Position numbers and translations under genes: made by a program. From contig NZ_LT629693.1 in NCBI RefSeq assembly GCF_900099825.1, forward strand, positions 1,798,001 to 1,862,000: 64,000 nt of DNA, read 5' to 3'. Source of the stretch: Bradyrhizobium ottawaense (lineage in GTDB: Bacteria > Pseudomonadota > Alphaproteobacteria > Rhizobiales > Xanthobacteraceae). Below the pieces are notes generated by a model. The model saw only the letters and a list, made by a program, of their open reading frames with translations. It ran no database searches and was not told where the DNA came from. Below are positions 35,640 through 43,716 of the stretch, piece after piece. How positions within the stretch are numbered: position 1 is the first letter of the stretch; each line of letters begins with the position of its first letter.

Positions 35640-36410
35640 ATGACCGAGCCCAACATTCCCGTCACCGAAGACGAGCTGCACGCTTACGTCGACAACGAGC
35701 TGCCGGCGGAACGCCGCGGCGACGTCGAGGCGTGGCTCGCGGCGCATCCCGACGATGCCGCGCGGGTGCAGTCGTGGCGCGCGATGGCGGAGGCGCTGCA
35801 CGCGCGTTACGACGCGGTCGCCGACGAGGCGGTGCCGAAGCGGCTCGAGATCGAGCGGCTGGTGCAACAGCCGCGCCGATGGATGTACGGCGCCGTGGCA
35901 GCAGCGCTGGCGGCGTTCATCGTCGGCGGCGGCACCGGCTGGGTGGCGCGCGGCGCCACCGCAGCGTCCTCGACGTTCCAGAATTTCACCGTGGATGCGC
36001 TCGATGCGCACCGGCTCTATGTGGTGGAAGTCCGTCATCCCGTCGAAGTGCCCGGCAGCGAACGCGCCCATCTGCAGCAATGGCTGACCAAGCGCTGCGG
36101 CTGGGACGTGCGCGCACCCGAGCTTGCGGCGTCAGGACTGAAGCTGGTCGGCGGCCGGCTATTGCCCGGCCCGACGGGACCAGCGTCGTTCCTGATGTAT
36201 GAGAGCGCGTCGGGCGAACGCTTCACGATCTACACCGCGAAATCGGAAGCCGAGGCGACGCAGATGCGATATGCGGCGCAAGGCAGCGAGAGCGCGCTGT
36301 TCTGGGCCGATCGCGGCGTCGGTTATGTGGTGAGCGGCGGCGTCGACCGCGGACGCCTGACGCAAATCGCCCAAGCCGTCTACGACCAGATGGAAAAAAG
36401 CGGCGGTTAG
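35640..36410 (+). CDS. Transmembrane anti-sigma factor
   Basis: 256 residues. The N-terminal anti-sigma helix region (TEDELHAYVDNELPAERRGD, about 8-30) has the usual fold sequence but lacks the zinc-binding His-X3-Cys-X2-Cys, so it is a zinc-free type. One membrane helix at about 79-104 (GAVAAALAAFIVGGGTGWVA) is followed by a periplasmic domain with YMSERFTI-like beta strands. It should hold the upstream ECF sigma inactive until a signal is sensed. Its TAG stop begins a family A repeat. Confidence 0.88.
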   Translation: MTEPNIPVTEDELHAYVDNELPAERRGDVEAWLAAHPDDAARVQSWRAMAEALHARYDAVADEAVPKRLEIERLVQQPRRWMYGAVAAALAAFIVGGGTGWVARGATAASSTFQNFTVDALDAHRLYVVEVRHPVEVPGSERAHLQQWLTKRCGWDVRAPELAASGLKLVGGRLLPGPTGPASFLMYESASGERFTIYTAKSEAEATQMRYAAQGSESALFWADRGVGYVVSGGVDRGRLTQIAQAVYDQMEKSGG

Positions 36411-36513
36411 AGCACAGCCTTATCGGTTCTGATTGATCGGAACCGGGCTGTAGCGTTTTGTTTTTGACGCTTTTTTTCACGCGAACCGACGCCCACTTCG
36501 CTCGAAAACCCTA
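36408..36513 (+). repeat. Bipartite palindromic repeat, family A, copy 5
   Basis: Starts at the anti-sigma TAG stop codon. The hairpin has outer arms ACAGCC and GGCTGT and an inner pairing CGGTTC with GGAACC. The core is altered (GACGC followed by a T-run, and GAAAACCC), weakening the outer stem. Confidence 0.75.
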
Positions 36514-36812
36514 TGGTCAGGCCGGTTGTCCCAATTCGGACACCGAAAATCTGGAATCAAGTCATGGGTGCGTCTCATTATCGCACTGGGTACTCACGAA
36601 AAAATGAGTAGCGCTCGATCCGCCGATCGGCGCAAGCGGCCTCGATCGGGGTTTGGTACCGCGCTGGTCCCCCTTTCGAGGCCGCCCCTCATTTCCCGAA
36701 AACAGCTTGTTTTCCAGGAGATGACCTTACTTTTCGGGCGCTAATTCGAGAAGGGACTTGGCGGCAAACTCCGCTCCTTGCTGGCGTGTTTTTGGCGCGA
36801 ATCAGTCTCCGA
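36514..36812. other. 299-base gap between repeat A5 and the DnaJ-like gene end
   Basis: No supported gene. A short plus-strand frame near 36604-36744 is open but has no ribosome site or motif. No clear terminator is seen. Confidence 0.4.
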
Positions 36813-37781
36813 TCAGCCGAAATCGCTGCGCGGATTGTAGGGATGGCCGTCGCGCCACTTCTGCATCAATGCCTCAAGCTCGCTATCGTTCCCGTCCGGC
36901 AGGATGATCTTGGTGGTGACGAACAGATCCCCGACAGCCCCCGCTCTGGGCAGGCCCTTGCCCTTGAGGCGGAACGTGCGGCCGCTGGAGGTGTTTTTCG
37001 GGATCGACAGTTCGACCGCGCTGCCGAGCGTCGGCACGCGGACCTTGCCGCCAAGCACGGCTTCATAGAGCGTGATCGGCAGATCGACCCGCAAATCGTT
37101 GCCGTCGACCTTGAAGAACGCATGCGGCGCGATGCTGATCGTGATCAGGAGATCGCCGGGCGGATGGCCGGGCGCAGTCTCGCCCTGGCCCTTCAGCCGG
37201 ATCTGCTGACCCGGGGTGACGCCTGCGGGAATCCTGACATTGAGCTCCTTGCCGGTCGGAAGGCGGACGCGCTTCTCCCCGCCGTTGACGGACTCTTCCA
37301 GCGACACCGCCATGGCGACGTTGAGATCGAGATCGACACCGATCCCGCCGGTATCGAATTCAAAAGTCCTGCCGCCACCGCCGCGCTCGCCCCGGGCCGC
37401 CGCGCCGCCGAACATGCTGTTGAGGATATCCTCGAAGCCAGCGCCGCCCATGGCGCCGGGGCCAGCGCCGCCCCCGGTCCGGAAGGTGTGCGACTGGAAG
37501 CCGCCGGGGCCGCCGGCGCGGCCGCGCGGGTCGCCGCCGGGAAAGCCCTGAAAGCGCGGCTTGCCCTCGGCGTCGATTTCGCCGCGATCGAACTGCTTGC
37601 GCTTGTCCTCGTCGCCGATGATCTCGTTGGCCGTATTCAACTCGGAAAAACGGTCCGCGGCCTTCGGATCGTTCTTGTTGCTGTCCGGGTGATGCTTCTT
37701 GGCGAGCTTGCGGTAGGCACTCTTGATCGCCGCAGCGCTGGCGCCCCGCGGCACCCCCAAGACCTCATAGGGGTCGCGCAT
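36813..37781 (-). CDS. CbpA-type DnaJ co-chaperone
   Basis: 322 residues. J-domain at 1-70 ([20 protein letters not shown], with the HPD tripeptide in KKHHPDSNK), a Gly/Phe-rich linker (about 90-130) and a C-terminal substrate domain. There are no cysteines, so the DnaJ zinc finger is absent, which makes it a class II CbpA/DnaJ-C protein. It stimulates DnaK ATPase and binds unfolded clients or the nucleoid. An inverted repeat 80 bases upstream may be its operator. Confidence 0.92.
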   Translation of the reverse strand: MRDPYEVLGVPRGASAAAIKSAYRKLAKKHHPDSNKNDPKAADRFSELNTANEIIGDEDKRKQFDRGEIDAEGKPRFQGFPGGDPRGRAGGPGGFQSHTFRTGGGAGPGAMGGAGFEDILNSMFGGAAARGERGGGGRTFEFDTGGIGVDLDLNVAMAVSLEESVNGGEKRVRLPTGKELNVRIPAGVTPGQQIRLKGQGETAPGHPPGDLLITISIAPHAFFKVDGNDLRVDLPITLYEAVLGGKVRVPTLGSAVELSIPKNTSSGRTFRLKGKGLPRAGAVGDLFVTTKIILPDGNDSELEALMQKWRDGHPYNPRSDFG

Positions 37782-37860
37782 CCGTCACGTCTCCTTCAAG
37801 GGAATTCGGTTTCTCAAAGCTTAGGACAAATCGCCCGCTTTGGCTTCATCTGGGGAGCCA

Positions 37861-37876
37861 GTTGCATTTTTGCAAC
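37861..37876. promoter_or_regulatory. Perfect inverted repeat upstream of the DnaJ-like gene
   Basis: GTTGCA-TTTT-TGCAAC, 80 bases before the ATG at 37781. AT-centred and perfect, it fits a repressor site or a short hairpin in the leader. No known heat-shock operator (CIRCE) is matched. Confidence 0.35.
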
Positions 37877-37881
37877 GGCTT

Positions 37882-37972
37882 TATAGCCATGGTCTGGACC
37901 ATGGCTATAAATTTATGTTTTGACGCGTTTTCTTGACGCGAACCGGAGCCCACTTCGCTCGAAAACGCTATG
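37882..37972 (+). repeat. Bipartite palindromic repeat, family A, copy 6
   Basis: The hairpin has perfect 13-base arms, TATAGCCATGGTC and GACCATGGCTATA, followed by the full core ending GAAAACGCTATG. It abuts the stop codon of the minus-strand lipoprotein gene at 37973. Confidence 0.88.
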
Positions 37973-38512
37973 TTATCCTCGCTTCCAGGGCTTTAGCGTA
38001 TGAATCTCCCACCGGCCATGACTGGCCTTGCAGGCTGCGCCCTGCAGCCAGCTTTCGGCGCGGCCGTTGACGTAGCTCGCCAGGAAATCACGGCAGGTCC
38101 GGCCATCCTCCGAGGCATAGGACTGGGCCAGCGGCGTCACCGACCCCCGCGCCCCGGTTTCCGGATTTTCCCAAGGCTGGCTGGAATCCTTGTCGCCCTT
38201 GGTCAGGACGTCGGAGGCGGCGTTGCGGGCAAACGCCAGATCGCTCTCGGTCGGGACCGGCGGCGTGGCCGGTGCGATCGACCCCGTGACCTCGCTGTCA
38301 TCGATCTTGGCCAGCGCCTGGTCCGAACGGTTCAGGCTGCAGCCGCTCGAGCCGAGGCCGACCAAAATCAGCGTCACCACCGCGCCCGCTGGCCTGATCG
38401 CCGATAGGCCAACGCGTCCCCATGTCCTATATAGGGCGAACCTATACCGGGGCGATGGCGCGCTCTGGGACGCGAACGGACGCAACTGGAACTCCTGACA
38501 TGACGGACACAA
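37973..38512 (-). CDS. RT0821/Lpp0805 family surface lipoprotein
   Basis: 179 residues from the only in-frame ATG found (38512); the true start may be nearer the lipobox. A hydrophobic stretch ([16 protein letters not shown]) ends in a plausible lipobox cysteine near 58. The mature part is polar, with a conserved C-terminal domain [20 protein letters not shown] ... [13 protein letters not shown] containing two cysteines. Surface-antigen-like proteins of this family occur across Rhizobiales and Rickettsia; function unknown. Divergent from the pdxH-type gene. Confidence 0.75.
   Translation of the reverse strand: MCPSCQEFQLRPFASQSAPSPRYRFALYRTWGRVGLSAIRPAGAVVTLILVGLGSSGCSLNRSDQALAKIDDSEVTGSIAPATPPVPTESDLAFARNAASDVLTKGDKDSSQPWENPETGARGSVTPLAQSYASEDGRTCRDFLASYVNGRAESWLQGAACKASHGRWEIHTLKPWKRG
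38426..38446. promoter_or_regulatory. Overlapping palindromes in the lipoprotein/pdxH divergent region
   Basis: CCTATATAGG (38426-38435) overlaps the inverted repeat TATAGG-GCGAA-CCTATA (38430-38446). The AT-rich arms could be back-to-back -10 boxes or a regulator site. Confidence 0.35.
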
Positions 38513-39141
38513 CCTCCATCAAACACCCGACACCGTTAACATCGGGTGATTTTACCGCCGCCGAGGAACCGTTCACGCTGTTCGGGGAGTGGTTTGCTGA
38601 AGCGGTGAAGTCCGAGCCGAACGATCCCAACGCGATGTCGCTGGCCACCGTCGACGCCGACGGCCTGCCCGACGTGCGGATGGTGCTGATGAAAGGCTAT
38701 GACGCGGATGGTTTCGTGTTCTACAGCCACATCGCCAGCCAGAAAGGCCGCGAACTCGCCGCAAATCCTAAGGCCGCTTTACTTTTTCACTGGAAGTCGC
38801 TGCGCCGTCAGGTCCGCATCCGCGGCAATGTGACGCCGGTGACGGCGGAAGAAGCCGACGCCTATTTCGCGACACGGCCGAAGCAGGCGCAGATCGGCGC
38901 CTGGGCCAGCAAGCAGTCGCAGCCGCTGGAAAGCCGCTTCGCGTTCGAGCAGGCGATCGCGCTGGTCGCCGCCAAACACCTGATCGGCGAGGTGCCGCGC
39001 CCGCCGGGCTGGAGCGGCTGGCGCATCACGCCTTCGCGTTTCGAATTCTGGCACGACCGTCCGTTCCGCCTGCACGACCGCATCGAGTTTCGCCGCGACA
39101 GCGCGGTACAGCCATGGGAAAAAGTGCGACTGTATCCGTAG
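38500..39141 (+). CDS. pdxH: Pyridoxamine 5'-phosphate oxidase
   Basis: 213 residues from ATG 38500, with TGGAACTCC upstream. PdxH oxidises pyridoxamine- or pyridoxine-5'-phosphate to pyridoxal phosphate with FMN. Typical segments: [56 protein letters not shown], the [18 protein letters not shown] block and the C-terminal [10 protein letters not shown]. Complete and cytoplasmic. Its product feeds PLP enzymes such as the aminotransferase at 55.8 kb. Confidence 0.96.
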   Translation: MTDTTSIKHPTPLTSGDFTAAEEPFTLFGEWFAEAVKSEPNDPNAMSLATVDADGLPDVRMVLMKGYDADGFVFYSHIASQKGRELAANPKAALLFHWKSLRRQVRIRGNVTPVTAEEADAYFATRPKQAQIGAWASKQSQPLESRFAFEQAIALVAAKHLIGEVPRPPGWSGWRITPSRFEFWHDRPFRLHDRIEFRRDSAVQPWEKVRLYP

Positions 39142-39150
39142 CGCTTGAGC

Positions 39151-39242
39151 CGTCATGGCCGGGCTTGTCCCGGCCATCCACGTTTTTGCGCTCTCAACCA
39201 GTTTGAAGACGTGGATGCCCGGCACAAGGCCGGGCATGACGA
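39151..39242. repeat. Inverted intergenic repeat, family B, copy 1
   Basis: Outer arms CGTCATGGCCGGG and a related CCGGGCATGACG enclose inner GTCCCGGCCATCCACG and CGTGGATGCCCGG. In one frame it would encode the MAGLVPAIHV and MPGTRPGMT strings often mis-annotated as protein N-termini. Confidence 0.85.
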
Positions 39243-39259
39243 AGAACGAGAGACTGTTT

Positions 39260-40015
39260 ATGCCCCCCGCATCCAACCACGGCCCCCGACGCACGATGCT
39301 CCTGACCGGGGCCAGCCGCGGCATCGGCCATGCCACCGTGATCCGCTTTTCCTCCGCGGGCTGGCGCGTCATCACCTGCTCGCGGCATCCGTTCCCGGAA
39401 AACTGCCCGTGGGACGCAGGCCCTGAGGATCACGTCCAGGTCGACCTTGCCAACCACGCCGACACCACGCGGGCGATCTCGGAAATACGCGAACGCCTCG
39501 AAGGCGGCGCGCTGCACGCGTTGGTCAACAACGCCGCGATTTCGCCGAAAGCCCCGGGCGGCGGACGCATGGGCACCATGGACACCGATATCGACACCTG
39601 GAGCCATGTATTCCAGGTGAATTTCTTCGCGCCGATCATGATGGCGCGTGGGCTGATCGAGGAATTGAAGGCCGCCAGGGGTTCGGTCGTCAACGTCACC
39701 TCGATCGCGGGCTCCCGCGTCCACCCGTTCGCGGGCGTGGCCTATGCGACCTCGAAGGCGGCATTGGCTTCGCTGACACGGGAAATGGCGTCGGATTTCG
39801 GGCGGGTCGGCGTCCGCGTCAATTCGATCGCGCCGGGCGAGATCGACACCTCGATCCTGTCACCGGGCACCGAGAAGATCGTCGAGGAAGATATCCCGCT
39901 ACACCGGCTCGGCACGCCCGACGAAGTGGCGAAGATCATCTACGTGCTGTGTACGGAAACCAGTTCCTACGTGAACGGCGCAGAAATCCACATCAACGGC
40001 GGCCAGCACGTTTAA
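39260..40015 (+). CDS. SDR family NAD(P)-dependent oxidoreductase
   Basis: 251 residues from ATG 39260. A start at 39155 would translate family B repeat and is rejected. Rossmann motif TGASRGIG at about 16-23, NNA in LVNNAAIS, catalytic Ser in NVTSIAGS, and Tyr/Lys in VAYATSKAAL. C-terminal GAEIHINGGQHV is typical of the FabG-like group. The substrate is unknown. It lies downstream of pdxH across the repeat, so it is probably transcribed separately. Confidence 0.92.
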   Translation: MPPASNHGPRRTMLLTGASRGIGHATVIRFSSAGWRVITCSRHPFPENCPWDAGPEDHVQVDLANHADTTRAISEIRERLEGGALHALVNNAAISPKAPGGGRMGTMDTDIDTWSHVFQVNFFAPIMMARGLIEELKAARGSVVNVTSIAGSRVHPFAGVAYATSKAALASLTREMASDFGRVGVRVNSIAPGEIDTSILSPGTEKIVEEDIPLHRLGTPDEVAKIIYVLCTETSSYVNGAEIHINGGQHV

Positions 40016-40041
40016 GCGCGGGCACCGCGTTCGAAAAAAAA

Positions 40042-40266
40042 TCAGATCAGACCGCGCAAGATCTGCGCGGCCTGCCAGCGCAGGGTGGTGTCGTCGACCC
40101 TGAACGTGGCGGAGCACTCGTCCTCGTTCTCGCCGTCGGCCAGAACAGCGCCGCAATGACGGCAAAGCCGTGCCGAGATCGCCTGCGCTCGGCCTGCGGC
40201 GCGCCCCTGTTGATAGCGCCCGAAATCGATGACGTTGCGGGGTGACGTTATAGTTTTCTCAACCAT
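40042..40266 (-). CDS. Small zinc-ribbon-like hypothetical protein
   Basis: 74 residues. A basic N-terminus (NVIDFGRYQQGRAAGRAQ) precedes a single Cys pair (LCRHCGAVL) and an acidic ENEDEC segment, giving three cysteines and one histidine that could bind a metal. I recall close relatives as short conserved proteins in Bradyrhizobium with no assigned function. It is convergent with the SDR gene. Confidence 0.7.
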   Translation of the reverse strand: MVEKTITSPRNVIDFGRYQQGRAAGRAQAISARLCRHCGAVLADGENEDECSATFRVDDTTLRWQAAQILRGLI

Positions 40267-40398
40267 TGTATCCTCACGGCCTGAGGCTGTCTTATCGCAG
40301 ACAAGTTTCGATCAATCGTTCAGCGCACCGCTCAAATTTTAGCAGTGGAATTGAGGCAGGTTTCGGACGTCGGGAAAGGCCGGGAACCGCGGCTATTT

Positions 40399-40450
40399 GT
40401 TTAACGCGTTTTCTTTACGCGAACCGGTGCCCACTTCGCTTGAAAACGCT
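40399..40450 (+). repeat. Family A repeat, copy 7 (core only)
   Basis: The conserved core is present (AACGCGTTTTC to GAAAACGCT) without a recognisable upstream hairpin. It directly touches the corA stop codon at 40451. Confidence 0.8.
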
Positions 40451-41428
40451 TTAGAGCCACTTTTTCCACTTGAACAGGAAGTACGGCACGATCGCCGCGG
40501 CGACCATCAGGACCAGTGCGTAGGGATAGCCGTGCGCCCATTCGAGTTCCGGCATCGCCTTGAAGTTCATGCCGTAGATCGAGGCGATCAGCGTCGGCGG
40601 CATCAGCACCACCGCCATCACCGAGAACAGCTTGATGATGTTGTTCTGCTCCAGATTGACGACGCCGAGCATCGCGTCCAGCACGAAGGTGATCTTGTTG
40701 GAGAGGTAGGAGGCGTGGTCGGTCAGGGAAGCGACGTCGCGCTGCATGGTCTTGAGCTGCTCGCGCATGTCCTTGGACCATTTGACGCCTTCCATGACCG
40801 CCGACAGGAAGGTGACGACGCGGCCGATCGAGACCAGGCTCTCGCGGACCTTCGAGGTCAAATCGCCCTTGCGTCCGATCGCCTGCAGGATCTGCGAATA
40901 CTGCTTGGCGTGGCCGTGGCGCTGCTGTTCGGGTTCGAAGATGTCGTGGGAAACCTGGTCGACGTCGGCGCCGGCGCGCTCCAGAATGTCGGCGCAGCGG
41001 TCGATCACGGCGTCGAGCAGCTCCATCAGCACCATTTCGCCGGTGATGCCGGACGCGCATGACCGCGCCAGCTTGTTCTCGACCAGCGCAAACGGCTTCG
41101 GTTCATCGTAACGCACGGTCACCAGGCGGTGGCCGGTGAGGATGAAGGTGACGGCCGTGGTCCGCGGCATATCGGTATCGGAATGGCACATCAGCGTCGC
41201 GGTCATGTAGCGTGCGCCGTTCTCGATGTAGAGCCGGCTGGAAATCTCGATTTCCTGCATGTCCTCCCGGGTCGGCACCGCGATGCCGGCCAACCGCTCC
41301 ACCGCGTGATCCTCCGCCGCCGTCGGCTTCACCAGGTCGATCCAGACCGCGGCTTCCGGCAGGGCCGCCGGGTCCGTGACCTGGGCCTTCCTGAGGGCGG
41401 TTTCCGAGGGGACGTACACCGAGAACAT
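40451..41428 (-). CDS. corA: CorA family magnesium/cobalt transporter
   Basis: 325 residues from ATG 41428, with GGAG upstream; an earlier in-frame ATG at 41452 is less likely. A long cytoplasmic domain is followed by two C-terminal membrane helices, the first ending in the pore signature YGMNFKAMPEL, and a basic tail WKKWL. CorA pentamers import Mg2+, Co2+ or Ni2+. Full length. Confidence 0.95.
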   Translation of the reverse strand: MFSVYVPSETALRKAQVTDPAALPEAAVWIDLVKPTAAEDHAVERLAGIAVPTREDMQEIEISSRLYIENGARYMTATLMCHSDTDMPRTTAVTFILTGHRLVTVRYDEPKPFALVENKLARSCASGITGEMVLMELLDAVIDRCADILERAGADVDQVSHDIFEPEQQRHGHAKQYSQILQAIGRKGDLTSKVRESLVSIGRVVTFLSAVMEGVKWSKDMREQLKTMQRDVASLTDHASYLSNKITFVLDAMLGVVNLEQNNIIKLFSVMAVVLMPPTLIASIYGMNFKAMPELEWAHGYPYALVLMVAAAIVPYFLFKWKKWL

Positions 41429-41767
41429 GGGCAACTCCGGAACAGGGCACAAACCGTACCCAACGGCACTAAACGCGATTCTGACAAGCGCTTCATGACT
41501 GGGGTATTAATCGCCAGTCCCGATTTGTGGCGGTGGGGTGGCGGCAGCGTGACCTTGATTCGGCGGCGGCGCCACCCCTGCCCAAGAATCGACCCCAAAC
41601 CGCAAAACTTGCGGCATAAAAGCCACAGGCAGCGTCCCGCAGTGCCGAACGGCCACGCAAGCACTGGAGTAATTGCCGGTTTTTGTCGATAATGAGATTA
41701 ATGGAATCGTCGCGTTTGAGGCGCAGATTTGCCGCCGCGAACGCAGAGCTTTCGATTGGAAGTAAAC
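41429..41767. other. Divergent promoter region corA / L,D-transpeptidase
   Basis: 339 bases without a gene. It holds a wide inverted repeat GGGGTGGCG (41535-41543) and CGCCACCCC (41570-41578) with a 26-base loop, possibly an mRNA-leader hairpin, and should contain promoters for both genes. Confidence 0.4.
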
Positions 41768-42445
41768 ATGTCGTCGCTGAAAGCTACATTGGGTATCCTT
41801 GCTGCCAGCCTGATGTTGTCAGGCTGCATCCAGGGCGCCACTTACGAAGCGACCAACACCCAGAATTTCAAGCCGCGCGACAAGGAACTGCTGGCCAAGG
41901 TTTCCTACGTGAAGACCCCGGTTCCGGAGGCTTTCCGCCGCGCGATCGTCGACTATCACCGCAAGGAAGCGCCCGGCTCGATCGTGGTCGATTCCGACAA
42001 CCACTATCTCTATCTGGTTCAGGCCAACGGCAAGGCGATCCGCTACGGCATCACCGTCGGCGAAGAAGCCATGGCTTGGTCGGGCATCGCCAAGGTCGGC
42101 AGCAAGACCGAGTGGCCGCCGTGGCATCCGACCCCGGGTGAGATTTCGCGTCTCGGCGTGCCGAAGTTCGTGGCGCCGGGCCCGGACAATCCGATGGGCT
42201 CGCGCGCGCTCTATCTCTACTCCGGCGGCAAGGACACGCTGTTCCGTATTCACGGCACCAACCAGCCGGAATATATCGGCGCATCGATTTCGTCGGGCTG
42301 CATCCGCCTGACCAACGAGGACGTCATCGATCTCTATGACCGCGTCGGCCTCAATACGGTCGTGGTGGTGCTGGAGCCGAAGCACGGCGACTCGCCGTTC
42401 AATTCGCAGATGGCGCTGCAGGGCGGCGGCAACAACGTCCAGTAA
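41768..42445 (+). CDS. L,D-transpeptidase (ErfK/YbiS/YcfS/YnhG) lipoprotein
   Basis: 225 residues from ATG 41768 (GGAAG upstream). A lipoprotein signal ends in LMLSGC at about residue 19. The YkuD catalytic motif HGTNQPEYIGASISSGCIRL is near 160-180 with the nucleophile Cys in SSGC. It should form 3-3 cross-links in peptidoglycan or attach proteins to it, in the periplasm. Followed by a strong bidirectional terminator. Confidence 0.95.
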   Translation: MSSLKATLGILAASLMLSGCIQGATYEATNTQNFKPRDKELLAKVSYVKTPVPEAFRRAIVDYHRKEAPGSIVVDSDNHYLYLVQANGKAIRYGITVGEEAMAWSGIAKVGSKTEWPPWHPTPGEISRLGVPKFVAPGPDNPMGSRALYLYSGGKDTLFRIHGTNQPEYIGASISSGCIRLTNEDVIDLYDRVGLNTVVVVLEPKHGDSPFNSQMALQGGGNNVQ

Positions 42446-42471
42446 TCGCGTCGCAGCTTTCGAGCGAGATC

Positions 42472-42500
42472 AAAAGCGCCGGTTTTACCGGCGCTTTTTT
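42472..42500. terminator. Bidirectional intrinsic terminator
   Basis: AAAAGCGCCGG-TTTTA-CCGGCGCTTTT followed by T's: perfect 11-base arms with A/T flanks on both sides. It ends the L,D-transpeptidase transcript. The extensin-like gene's stop codon (42485-42487) lies in the loop. Confidence 0.92.
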
Positions 42501-43633
42501 GTTGCCGGCTTTTTTGTTGCCGGCTTGGCGGGCTCCGGTTCGGCCTTATCCTGTTTCGCGGCTTCCGCCGGTGCGGCGGCTTCGGGCTTGGCATTATCAG
42601 GCTTGGCTCCGTCAGACTTGGCGGCAACCTCGCGCGGCGGCGCGTCGTCGGGGCGTATCGCCGGCAACAGCGGTGCTATCTGCGGCAGCGGGTCCAGCAC
42701 GTCCCACTGACAGATCCGGTAGTTGTTGCGCCGTTCCATCAGGTCGAGATGGATGTGATCTTCATGATACCAGTCCGAGCTCGGGCCGAGCACGGTCGAG
42801 AACCGCGCGCAGACCGAATGCAGCACGGTCTCGCGCACGGCCCGCGGCACCGTGCGGTCGGTGAGCGAGATCGAGCGGCCATTGGCGAGTTTGAGTGCGC
42901 GAACATCGAGCGCATTGGCGCGACCATGCTCGGAGAGTCTGGCGCCGACGATCCGGTTACGGCCGCGGCATTCGAACGAGTCGAAATTGTCGAGATCGGA
43001 AATCGTGCTGCCAAGGCTGACCGCGAGCGGCGCGATGTCGGTGCGGATCCAATCGGCCAGCTCCGAGGCCATGGCGCAACGCAGGATCGCGGCGGGCTTC
43101 ACCGCTACCCGCCGCTGGTCCGGCAGCACGATCGCCTCGAGCCGCACCAGATCCTCGCCGCCGCAGCCGCCGGCGCCATGGATGTCGGGAATGCTGGGGG
43201 CGATGGCGATCGCTTCCGTCAGCGCCTGCCGGCAGGCCGAGGCTTGCGGCGCTGGCGGCGGTGAAGGCGCCGTCGCGGGTGCGGCCTGCTCGGCGGGCTT
43301 GCCGGCCTGGGGCGCCTGCGGTTCGGCGGCCGCGGGGCCTGTCCTTGTCGCTGTCTCGGCCGCCGGCGCATCGTCCGGACGCGGCCTCGGCAGCGGCACC
43401 GCCGCGCGGCGTACGCTGCCACGCAGCCTTTCTCCCCTTGGCTCTCTCCTTGGGGAGCCAACGCCGAACAGGTCGCCCCACGGCGCCGGGCGGAAACCCT
43501 TCGCGGCGTGGACCGGCCCTGCCTGCGCGCCGAGCAGGAGCAGCACAGCCGCAGCGGTAACCATTGCCGCCTGGTTGCGGCCAAAGGCGCCAGAAGCCCA
43601 TTTTCGGCTTGCTTTCTCCGCGCTACAGTTCAT
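42485..43633 (-). CDS. Extensin-like C-terminal domain protein
   Basis: 382 residues. A signal or anchor segment (about 22-44) is followed by a Pro/Ala-rich low-complexity region (to about 130) and the extensin-like domain: CRQALTEAIAIAPSIPDIHG, then LSEHGRANALDV and the metal-site style WYHEDHIHLDL. A final Lys/Ala/Pro tail with KPATKK repeats overlaps the terminator. The domain resembles zinc D-Ala-D-Ala carboxypeptidases, so a cell-wall role beside the L,D-transpeptidase is plausible. Confidence 0.88.
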   Translation of the reverse strand: MNCSAEKASRKWASGAFGRNQAAMVTAAAVLLLLGAQAGPVHAAKGFRPAPWGDLFGVGSPRREPRGERLRGSVRRAAVPLPRPRPDDAPAAETATRTGPAAAEPQAPQAGKPAEQAAPATAPSPPPAPQASACRQALTEAIAIAPSIPDIHGAGGCGGEDLVRLEAIVLPDQRRVAVKPAAILRCAMASELADWIRTDIAPLAVSLGSTISDLDNFDSFECRGRNRIVGARLSEHGRANALDVRALKLANGRSISLTDRTVPRAVRETVLHSVCARFSTVLGPSSDWYHEDHIHLDLMERRNNYRICQWDVLDPLPQIAPLLPAIRPDDAPPREVAAKSDGAKPDNAKPEAAAPAEAAKQDKAEPEPAKPATKKPATKKRR

Positions 43634-43716
43634 GTCAATTCCATGATCTCACACCAGACCACCAGCACTTTGGCGGGATCATGCGGGAGCGAATAACCAT
43701 CGGGAGGAACGTGCGT

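Noticed and set aside
36526..36744. Short plus-strand frame after the anti-sigma gene
   Set aside because: No ribosome site, no motif, and composition unlike the neighbouring genes.
39155..39259. N-terminal extension of the SDR protein (MAGLVPAIHV...)
   Set aside because: This is translation of a family B repeat; the SDR fold begins after ATG 39260.
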